A DNA stretch of 64,000 nt from Streptomyces sp. CB02923. Its GTDB lineage: Bacteria; Actinomycetota; Actinomycetes; Streptomycetales; Streptomycetaceae. Within the stretch, counting starts at the first letter, position 1, and the number at the start of each line of letters is the position of its first letter. The position numbers and the translations under genes were made by a program. Shown here piece after piece: positions 57,884 through 64,000 of this stretch. The DNA is taken from NCBI RefSeq assembly GCF_001905005.1, contig NZ_LWKZ01000012.1, positions 735,061-799,060 on the forward strand, read 5' to 3'. The notes beneath the pieces are model-generated. The model was not told the DNA's origin. It saw nothing but the letters and a program-made list of their open reading frames with translations, and searched no databases.

Positions 57884-60800
57884 TCACCGCCTCCCTACGA
57901 GGCCAGCCCACGACAGGGCGCGCAGGATGCCGTCCGGGGTGGCGTCGGTCTGGTGCAGGTTGAAGACGTTGGTCGTCGGCCCGGCGGTCGGCACCGCAGC
58001 GGCCAGCGCTCCCGGTGCCGGGACGGCCGTCGCGGCACGAGCGGCGCCGGTCGCGGCACCGGCCATCGCGGCAGACGCGGCGGCCACGGCGCCTGTCGTG
58101 GCGAGCATGCCGCGGCGCAGACCCTCGCCGGTCTGCCGCCCGATCTCTGTGAAGACCTTCGAGGGGGACCGGATGCCGAGGGCCTTTTTGATGGCGCCCT
58201 GCATCCCCTTGGCGATGCGAATCATCTGCGCCTCAATGGCCTTCTGCGAGACCTTGATGCCGTTGACGAGGCCCTGAGCGGCGCGGATGCCGGAGCCGTA
58301 CATTTGGTCAGCGATCGTGTTGCCGACCTTGGTCGCCGATCCGGCAAGCTGCTTCTGAAGGTCGTTGATCCGCGCGAGTTCCTTCGGCGTCGCCCGGTTG
58401 AGGGCGTCGGCCGTGGCCGAGCCACCCTCGACACCCGCATCGGAGAGCTGCTTCAGCAGGTCTGCGCGGACGCCCTTCTTCTTCAGCGCGGCGAGGGTGT
58501 CGGCAAAGCGCTTCGTCTTGGCGAGCGACTGCTGAAGGCCGACGGTGATCGCGGCGACGCTGTTCGTCTGCTCGTGGCCCTGGACGATGTTCGCCTCGCC
58601 GAGCACCCGATCCGTGGCTTCCTTCGCGGTCTTGTTCCGCTCGGCTACGAGATCGTTCAGCTTCTTCGTTGCATCGGCCAGGCGCTTCGCTGCGGCGTCG
58701 CGCCGCACAGCGAGGCTGACCAACGCCTGATTGTCCTTCTTGACCCGCCCGAGCAGAGAGGTGAGGCCGCCCCGCTTGCGTCTGTTGCCCGCGTTGATGG
58801 TGATCGCGCGCTCGATCAGCGTGGTGACCTGAGACAGCTTGCTCTTCAGGGAGGAGGTCGACGCGGTGATGCCGTCGATCAGGCCCCTGATCAGCGTCTT
58901 ACCGGCCGGGGTGAGCAGGCTCGCGTCCTTGCGCTTCGGGCCCTTCCAATCAGGGATCATCGCTGTCAGGCGGCCAAGCACGGACTGGACGCCGCCGATT
59001 GCCGACTCGATACCGCGGATGAGACCCCGGACAAGGGAGGCGCCAGCGCCCCGCAGGACGCCGCCGAGGTCACCGAGCGCGGAGATCGCGCGGCCGGGTA
59101 CGCTCCGCAGCCACGCTAGGGCGGAGCTGACACCGGACTCGACAGCCGACCGGAAGCTACGGGCGGCCTCGACTGCCTTCCGCGCCAGGAAGCCGGGGAG
59201 CGAGGAGATCGCCGACAGTGCTTTGCCGGGTAGTCCGGCGAGCCAGGAGGTGATGCCGCGGACCAAATCTGGGATGACGCTGTGCCCGACGAGGTGGTCG
59301 TACAGCCACTCGAACGGGACGCTGATCGCTTTGACGAGCGCCCGGACGGCGGCGATGCCGGGGCCGAAAGCGCTCCCCAGCCCGTTGATGAAGCCGACGA
59401 GGCCCTGGATGGCGGGGACCGCGTACTGCCCGATGGCGACCGCCGCCATCTGAATCAGGACGGTGGCGATGCGCAGCAGCGGTTGCACCAGCGGCAGGAT
59501 TGCGGGGAGCAGCCCGGCGATGAGCTGCGTCCCGAGCTGCATGATCGCGGGGAGCAGCGGCGCGACGGCTACGAGCACCTGCCCGATGGCCTGCCCCATG
59601 GCACCCATGGCCTGCGCGATCTGCGGCGCGAGGGGGGCGAGGCTCTTGAGGATGACGACGAGCTGATCAGCGACCCCTGAGATCAACTGGCCGATGACCT
59701 GTGCCAGGCCAGAGAGGACCGGCGACAGGTACGCGGCGATGCCCGTCGCGATCTGCGAGATGATCGGCGCGAGCGCGGCGAAGATCTTGCCGAGGGCACC
59801 GAACACGGGGCCGAGCGCGGGCAAGATCGCGGCGACGATCTGACCCACGGCCGTGATCAGCGGGGCGCAGGCCACGACGAGTTGGCCGACGGCGCCCGCC
59901 GCCTGCACCAAGACGGGGCCGAGCGCGCGGATCACGGGCTGAAGCGCAGTACCGAGCGCCCGGATCAAGGTCTGTGCGGGCGGGCCCAGCTTGGCGAGCA
60001 CCTGCCCGACCACGCCGAGCGCCTGCGCGAGCAAAGGTCCAGCGGTACGGGCGAGCTGCGCCATGGTGCTGAAGAGGGCACGCAAGCCACCCTGAACCTC
60101 CGGGCTGGCGAACGCCGTCTTCATGCTGCCGGTGATCGTCTGGAGCATCCCGACGAACCCGCCGCCGCTGACCTGCGCGGCCTGGAAGACGCTCGCGAAG
60201 ATCGACGCGATGTTGCCCGCCACCTGGATCAACTGCTTGACCAGGCTGATCGCCTGCTCGATGGCCTGCCGCATCGCGCCGCTCTTGAACGCGGCGTCCA
60301 TCTTCTGCGAGAGGGAACCGAGACCGGACGATGCAGCGTCACCGAGCCGCTTGAAGGCGGGCGCCGCCGCGGCACCGACCTGCACCAGCCCTTGCACCAG
60401 CACCGACGGCAGCTTCGAGAAGCCGCTCAGCCCTTGCGTGGCGCCCTTGAGCGCGGCGCCGAGCGTGCCGGACTGGCCGAGGTGCCGAGCGGTCGTCAGG
60501 ACCCCGCTGGCCATCTGGTTGAGAGTCGTGGCCGACGAGGTGAGAGCCTGCCGGAACACCGGCAGCGTCGCCGACGCGGTGCTCTTGAGCTGCGTGTCCA
60601 GTCCGGCGAAGACGCGATCCTGAACGGCGCGCTTGATCTTGTCCAGCTCGGGCGACATCGAGCGCAGTTGCTCGACGAAGCTGCGGGCGTTGGGGCTGAG
60701 CTTCTTCAGCGCCTCGGCGTACGCCTCCGGCTTCGACGGATCGAACGCCGCGCTAATCGCGTCGCCTACCCCCGAGAATGCGATCTTGATGGTGCCCGCC

Positions 60801-61471
60801 AAGGTCACCAGCGCAAGCAGGCCCGTCGCCCCGACACCTGCGGCTGGCGCGATGCTGGCCACCGTCGTGGCCAGACCGCCGGCGAGCGGCACAGCAGCAC
60901 CGATCGCCGCAGCGACCTTGAGGAACGGGGCGGCGACCCCGGCGATGCTGCCGCCCATCTCACCGAGCCGGGATAGGGCGCCACGCAGGCGACCCACACC
61001 CGCCTCGGAGTCGCGCGTGTTGACGTGGGCGTCGATCTCGATGTCGGTGTCGTCGACCGCTCGCGCGGCCTCGCGGACCTCGGCGAGATCGGCGAGAGCA
61101 CCGCCGACGGCGCCTCGTACGACCACGCTCGGGTGCTGATGCGCAAGGCGGTCGAGGTGCGGCTCCAGGCGCTCCATCTGACGGAGCGCGTCCTCGATGG
61201 AGATGTCGACGCCGATGCGCTGGTCGGCAAGCCGCTGAAGGTCGCGGCGCACGCGGTCGAGGTCCCGGTCCAGCTCGCTGGAGTCCGCGTCGAGTTCGAC
61301 CTCGGGCAGGTAGGCGAGTTGGTCCCGGAGCGTGTCTCGAAGCGAGGACCCCAGTGCCGCGCCGACGGACGATCCCTGCCGAGCGGCGTCCGCGATGACG
61401 CCGGACGTCCCTTGCAGGTTGACCTGCAAGTGCGAGACGAGGTTGGGGAGATTGATTTCCTCAGCCGACAT
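57884..61471 (-). CDS. Tail tape measure protein
   Basis: 1195 residues from ATG 61471 with GAGGAGGG upstream. Long helical text with a coiled-coil N-terminus (LDRDLDRVRRDLQRLADQRI), Gly/Ala-rich hydrophobic stretches (for example about 185-240 and 510-660), and a C-terminal repeat of QAMGAMGQAIGQV-like helices. It sets tail length: at roughly 1.5 A per residue about 180 nm would be expected. Located after the frameshifted chaperone gene, before Dit, as always in siphoviruses. Confidence 0.93.
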   Translation of the reverse strand: MSAEEINLPNLVSHLQVNLQGTSGVIADAARQGSSVGAALGSSLRDTLRDQLAYLPEVELDADSSELDRDLDRVRRDLQRLADQRIGVDISIEDALRQMERLEPHLDRLAHQHPSVVVRGAVGGALADLAEVREAARAVDDTDIEIDAHVNTRDSEAGVGRLRGALSRLGEMGGSIAGVAAPFLKVAAAIGAAVPLAGGLATTVASIAPAAGVGATGLLALVTLAGTIKIAFSGVGDAISAAFDPSKPEAYAEALKKLSPNARSFVEQLRSMSPELDKIKRAVQDRVFAGLDTQLKSTASATLPVFRQALTSSATTLNQMASGVLTTARHLGQSGTLGAALKGATQGLSGFSKLPSVLVQGLVQVGAAAAPAFKRLGDAASSGLGSLSQKMDAAFKSGAMRQAIEQAISLVKQLIQVAGNIASIFASVFQAAQVSGGGFVGMLQTITGSMKTAFASPEVQGGLRALFSTMAQLARTAGPLLAQALGVVGQVLAKLGPPAQTLIRALGTALQPVIRALGPVLVQAAGAVGQLVVACAPLITAVGQIVAAILPALGPVFGALGKIFAALAPIISQIATGIAAYLSPVLSGLAQVIGQLISGVADQLVVILKSLAPLAPQIAQAMGAMGQAIGQVLVAVAPLLPAIMQLGTQLIAGLLPAILPLVQPLLRIATVLIQMAAVAIGQYAVPAIQGLVGFINGLGSAFGPGIAAVRALVKAISVPFEWLYDHLVGHSVIPDLVRGITSWLAGLPGKALSAISSLPGFLARKAVEAARSFRSAVESGVSSALAWLRSVPGRAISALGDLGGVLRGAGASLVRGLIRGIESAIGGVQSVLGRLTAMIPDWKGPKRKDASLLTPAGKTLIRGLIDGITASTSSLKSKLSQVTTLIERAITINAGNRRKRGGLTSLLGRVKKDNQALVSLAVRRDAAAKRLADATKKLNDLVAERNKTAKEATDRVLGEANIVQGHEQTNSVAAITVGLQQSLAKTKRFADTLAALKKKGVRADLLKQLSDAGVEGGSATADALNRATPKELARINDLQKQLAGSATKVGNTIADQMYGSGIRAAQGLVNGIKVSQKAIEAQMIRIAKGMQGAIKKALGIRSPSKVFTEIGRQTGEGLRRGMLATTGAVAAASAAMAGAATGAARAATAVPAPGALAAAVPTAGPTTNVFNLHQTDATPDGILRALSWAGLVGRR

Positions 61472-61485
61472 CGCGGGCCCTCCTC

Positions 61486-62123
61486 TCAAGCGCGGCGCAT
61501 CATGGCCAGCCCCATAAGGGAGCTGCCGTCAGACGGGGTGGGACGGTCATCGCTGCCGCGGTGCGCGGCGCGGTGCTGGTCGGCCAGCGTCAGGAGCTGG
61601 TGCAGCGTCATGTCCCAGAAGCGGTCGGGCTGAATGTGGAGGGCACCGACGGCGAGGTAGTAGAGGTCAGACCAGGGGAAACGGTCGTCACTGGGATCGC
61701 GGCGCTCGCCACCGCCGCGCCGTTTCCCTGGCTCTGGAGGGCTCGTTCGAGGGCGGCGGTGAACGCCGACGTGTACTCGTCGAGGCGGCCGGGGTGCAGC
61801 AGATCGGCGAGGTCGGAGCCGTCGGTGCGGCGGCGGAACACGATGTCGCCGGAGACGCGGCGCTCGCCCTTGGCGTCCTGGTGCTCACGGATGTGAGGCT
61901 CGAACCCGCCGGGGCCGATGCTCCCAGCGCCGATGATCTGCATGAGCGGGCCGAACGCCGCGCCCTTGCCCGTGCTGTCGATCGCATCTTGTACGGCGGC
62001 GACGCTGCCGAAGCGGGCTTCCAGCAGGGCGAGGGCCCGGAAGGAGTAGCGGAGCGGCACCTCGGTGCCGTCGGTGAGGGTGATCGTCCCGCCCTCGGCG
62101 AGCAGGTCAAGGCCAGTGGTCAT
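61486..62123 (-). CDS. Tail assembly chaperone, -1 frameshift fusion (gpGT-like)
   Basis: Reading starts at ATG 62123, slips back one base at 61722-61728 and continues in the -1 frame to the stop at 61486-61488: about 134 + 78 = 212 residues. The -1 frame text, RFPWSDLYYLAVGALHIQPD and RFWDMTLHQLLTLADQH, is the characteristic T-part of siphovirus tail chaperones (WS-xx-LG-x-P-x-x-FW-x-MT). It lacks its own start codon and ribosome site, so it is reached only by frameshifting. It ends 14 bases before the tape measure gene, exactly where gpGT belongs. Confidence 0.85.
61608..62123 (-). CDS. Tail assembly chaperone, zero-frame product (gpG-like)
   Basis: 171 residues. The folded part (1-130) contains LAEGGTITLTDGTEVPLRYS, FRALALLEARFGSVAAVQDA and DIVFRRRTDGSDLADLLHPG; after the slippery site the text becomes low-complexity (SPGLTSTTSPSVPSTFSPTA), as expected for a frame that only provides a tail. 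In phages the short product is made in excess and coats the tape measure protein with the frameshifted form before tail tube polymerisation. CAGGG precedes the ATG. Confidence 0.85.
   Translation of the reverse strand: MTTGLDLLAEGGTITLTDGTEVPLRYSFRALALLEARFGSVAAVQDAIDSTGKGAAFGPLMQIIGAGSIGPGGFEPHIREHQDAKGERRVSGDIVFRRRTDGSDLADLLHPGRLDEYTSAFTAALERALQSQGNGAAVASAAIPVTTVSPGLTSTTSPSVPSTFSPTASGT
61722..61728 (-). promoter_or_regulatory. Programmed -1 frameshift slippery heptamer
   Basis: G_GGA_AAC on the coding strand, in the correct phase (codons CAG GGA AAC), meets the X_XXY_YYZ rule. Shifting back one base joins the zero frame to a family-like -1 frame. Lambda G/GT uses GGGAAAG. Confidence 0.88.
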
Positions 62124-62208
62124 TGTGAATCCCTGAGGTCAGTGCCGGGTTTCGGCCTGCGGATGGAGCGGGGCCGGGCGGACGGCGACGGAGCGGCCCG
62201 CCCGGCGG

Positions 62209-62787
62209 TCACGGAGTGGCGGCGGTGACGATGGGCGTCGCGGTCTCGTTGATCACGGCGTCGACCCATTCACCCGTGCTGGCCAGCGGCACGCACCGGG
62301 CCTCGTTTTCGATCGCCCGGTAGTCCTCCTCGGCGAAACCGAGACCAGGGAACGACGACATGACGCACTTGAAGAGGTTGAAGTGCACGTCACCGCCGAT
62401 GATGTCGCCGCCGCTCACGGGCGTCTTGCCCTCGAGCTTGTACGGGAGAGGCTTGGTGCCCTGTTTCATCAGCCACCGCGACTTCTGCGACGGGGCGGTC
62501 CCGGAGTCGGTGACGGTGCTGGACATGAGCGCCACCAGCACATCGAAGCTGAGCTTTGCGTGCGGGTACTTGACCGTCACGTTTGAGATCGCCGCGTCGC
62601 TGTCGAGGAGACCGTTGTCCCCACGCAGTTCCTTGACCTCGACGTCGCCAGAGATCTCCATCTGCTTGATTCCAGGCACGTCGATGCCAGCCCCGTACGA
62701 CGGCGTACCGCCGGCGGGGTCTGACAGCAGTGGGAAGATCTTGGCGTCCTCGACCGCGTAGAGCTTGGTCACTCGGCTGATCGGCAT
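62209..62787 (-). CDS. Major tail protein (tail tube subunit)
   Basis: 192 residues, ATG 62787 with AGGAAGGA upstream. Sequence pattern of actinophage major tail proteins: ISRVTKLYAVEDAKIFPLLS at the start, PSYGAGIDVPGIKQMEIS, KELRGDNGLLDSDAAI, NVTVKYPHAKLSFDVL and FNLFKCVMSSFPGLGFAEED. It forms the hexameric rings of the tail tube. Located immediately upstream of the tail chaperone, the standard position. Confidence 0.88.
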   Translation of the reverse strand: MPISRVTKLYAVEDAKIFPLLSDPAGGTPSYGAGIDVPGIKQMEISGDVEVKELRGDNGLLDSDAAISNVTVKYPHAKLSFDVLVALMSSTVTDSGTAPSQKSRWLMKQGTKPLPYKLEGKTPVSGGDIIGGDVHFNLFKCVMSSFPGLGFAEEDYRAIENEARCVPLASTGEWVDAVINETATPIVTAATP

Positions 62788-62820
62788 ATCGGGTGTCCTT
62801 CCTGGTGCCGGGGTCCGGCC

Positions 62821-63180
62821 CTATTCGGCTGGGGTGTCCGTGCTCGGCTCCGCCGACGGCGGCGCAGCAGGCGGAAAATCGGGCGTGGTCCACGGCGGCC
62901 GGTCCGGCGGGATGTCACCCGGCACGACCGTCAGCACGGCCCCCGGGATGTGGTCGGGGAGGTCGTCCAGGCGGCCGGCGTCCTGCTCGTATATGCAGCC
63001 GTCGAGCAGGTAGTAGAGGTAGCCGGGCTGGCCTTCGACGCGACGGACGGCGACGCCACCGGTCTGCACCTCCGCATCCGCAGGCACGCGGACCATCGGC
63101 CGACCGGGCTGCGCAGGGATGCGCCGGTCGAGGCAGAGGACGACTTCGGCCCGGTCAAGGGCGATGTACATGGAGGTCAT
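62821..63180 (-). CDS. Small phage protein between tail terminator and major tail protein
   Basis: 119 residues; ATG 63180 overlaps the preceding stop by four bases. A beta-rich core (MYIALDRAEVVLCLDRR, YLYYLLDGCIYEQDAGRL, GAVLTVVPG) is followed by a Pro-rich acidic tail (PPAAPPSAEPSTDTPAE). I know no function; its location suggests a tail-tube completion or assembly accessory protein. Confidence 0.7.
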   Translation of the reverse strand: MTSMYIALDRAEVVLCLDRRIPAQPGRPMVRVPADAEVQTGGVAVRRVEGQPGYLYYLLDGCIYEQDAGRLDDLPDHIPGAVLTVVPGDIPPDRPPWTTPDFPPAAPPSAEPSTDTPAE

Positions 63181-63629
63181 GCGGGGGTCACCTCGGCGGG
63201 GAGCAGGCCGCGCCGGATCTCGACGGGGATGGAGGTCCGGATGCGGTTGTCGGAGATCGGGAAGCGGTCGAAGCCGGTCACGCGTACGCCGTGCACGGGC
63301 GCGGGGTGCGCGGGGAGACGGCAGCCGTGCAGCGCGTGGGCGAGGGATTCGGCGAGGCCGTACCGCTCGGCGTTCTTGGCGGTGCGGGCGCCGGTCTTGG
63401 TGCGGGCCCGTTCGATCAGGTCGACGGTCGCCACTTCGGTGATGTTGATCTCGGCCGCCGGGTCGCCGAAGTCGCCGTTCGCGCGGCTGTCGAGGCCGAC
63501 GCTGACGGCCTCCTGCACGACGATGTACGGCTCGGCCTGCCCCGGCCGCGGCCCGTCGCGGAAGACCGGTACACCGCTGCCGAGCGATTCCACGTATGCC
63601 TTCAGGGCGCCGGAGGTGGTCGCGGCCAT
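63177..63629 (-). CDS. Tail terminator/completion protein candidate
   Basis: 150 residues from ATG 63629, which overlaps the upstream stop by one base. Size and text (ALKAYVESLGSGVPVFRDGP, AEPYIVVQEAVSVGLDSR, INITEVATVDLIERARTK, VTGFDRFPISDNRIRTSIP) fit the minor tail proteins that cap the tube, encoded between the gp10-like and major tail proteins in siphoviruses. Identity is inferred mostly from gene order. Confidence 0.68.
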   Translation of the reverse strand: MAATTSGALKAYVESLGSGVPVFRDGPRPGQAEPYIVVQEAVSVGLDSRANGDFGDPAAEINITEVATVDLIERARTKTGARTAKNAERYGLAESLAHALHGCRLPAHPAPVHGVRVTGFDRFPISDNRIRTSIPVEIRRGLLPAEVTPA

Positions 63630-63997
63630 CAGCGGCCTCCCCGGATACCGGCCATGTGGAAGCGGAAGAAGAACGAGGTCTTCTCCACGGCTGGCCGCAG
63701 GAAGGGTCGGGCGGCGGTGCCGGGGTGGTTGACCTTGGTGACCGGGTGCGCGGCGCCGGGCCACGCCAATGCCTTCTTGTTCTTCGGCACGATGACGTGC
63801 GGCGCTGTCCCGTACTCGACCGCCGCTGCGTAGTTGACGTTCGTGCCGACCTCGTAGCCGACGCGGCGACCGCCGCCGGTCTGCCGCGCGACGATGGAGG
63901 AACGGAGTCGACCCGTGTCGACCGGCGCCAACCTGCGCGCCTCGTTCTGCACGTCGGTGCCGGTGCGCTCCACGGCCTTCCGCACGTCGTCGGACAT
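63629..63997 (-). CDS. HK97 gp10-like protein
   Basis: 122 residues from ATG 63997, three bases inside the window edge; a start further out cannot be excluded. The HK97 gp10 family signature is clear: EARRLAPVDTGRLRSSIV, then YAAAVEYGTAPHVI and FLRPAVEK. These proteins act at the head-tail joint or tail completion. First of the leftward tail genes visible; the upstream head genes are outside. Confidence 0.88.
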   Translation of the reverse strand: MSDDVRKAVERTGTDVQNEARRLAPVDTGRLRSSIVARQTGGGRRVGYEVGTNVNYAAAVEYGTAPHVIVPKNKKALAWPGAAHPVTKVNHPGTAARPFLRPAVEKTSFFFRFHMAGIRGGR

Positions 63998-64000
63998 GCG

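Larger units (their letters stand above)
49020..64000. mobile_element. Siphovirus-type prophage, left end, continuing past the window
   Basis: From the tRNA-Val 3' end to the window's right edge the genes are of phage origin: an ordered late block (gp10-like, tail terminator candidate, major tail protein, frameshifted tail chaperone, tape measure, Dit, tail proteins, endolysin, holin) on the minus strand, and accessory genes near the tRNA. Gene overlaps of one to four bases are constant. Head genes, terminase, integrase and the right attachment site lie outside. The exact crossover is unknown but must be within or near the tRNA 3' half, so the left coordinate is nominal. Confidence 0.88.

Overview
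The window reads as chromosome of a Streptomyces (or a close relative). The DNA is about 70% G+C with strongly G/C-biased third codon positions, many GTG starts and some apparently leaderless genes. Recognisable actinomycete blocks are present: a fasR-fabD-fabH-acpP-fabF operon, a homodimeric E1 pyruvate dehydrogenase (aceE), DUF3145 and DUF3052 proteins, and a tellurium-resistance (Ter) region. From memory, the order fab cluster ... aceE ... DUF3052 ... peroxiredoxin ... terD resembles the SCO2366-SCO2391 part of S. coelicolor; I could not check this by alignment.

Bases 1-5040 hold secreted proteins (a pyroglutamyl-peptidase-like protein cut by the window edge, a DUF4097 lipoprotein, an SGNH-hydrolase lipoprotein), then DUF3145 and an NAD-binding oxidoreductase. 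Bases 5275-10271 are the type II fatty-acid synthase operon and its regulator FasR. Bases 10345-13617 hold pirin, a beta-lactamase-fold protein and a MerR regulator with an aldo/keto reductase. The MerR promoter shares its dyad and 19-base spacer with the oxidoreductase promoter near 4140. Bases 13690-20906 hold an acyltransferase, two DUF1023 hydrolase paralogues, a histidine kinase/response regulator pair and a DUF4429 protein. Bases 21169-24811 hold a divergent TetR/MFS efflux pair and two small proteins. aceE follows at 24957-27689.

Bases 28160-39766 form a stress and Ter island: DUF3052, a peroxiredoxin, two TerD proteins, a DUF475 (TerC-like) membrane protein, a TerA-like protein and a TerD with a Pro/Gln-rich tail. 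It ends in a four-gene operon: C-C bond lyase, PRTase-TRSP, StiP-type PRTase and HAD phosphatase. That operon matches the predicted nucleoside-like metabolite module of Ter systems. Two of its transcription units share a GGGAAC-N18-CGT promoter-like element. Then come DedA, a second two-component pair with an O-methyltransferase, an FmdB zinc ribbon, a De Ley-Doudoroff galactonate operon (dgoD, aldolase, kinase), a DUF4383 membrane protein and a coiled-coil membrane protein.

A tRNA-Val(TAC) gene at 49020 marks the left edge of a siphovirus-type prophage that runs off the right end. Its late genes read leftwards: gp10-like protein, tail terminator candidate, a small protein, major tail protein, tail assembly chaperone with a canonical G_GGA_AAC slippery site for -1 frameshifting, tape measure protein, Dit, tail/baseplate proteins, endolysin, holin and an XhlA-like protein. 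Between the lysis genes and the tRNA sit a divergent HAD/XRE-TPR pair, a tightly overlapped cassette (149-residue protein, serine-recombinase-like domain without its serine, 29-residue membrane peptide), and a gene-poor stretch full of strong hairpins. No integrase is visible at this end.
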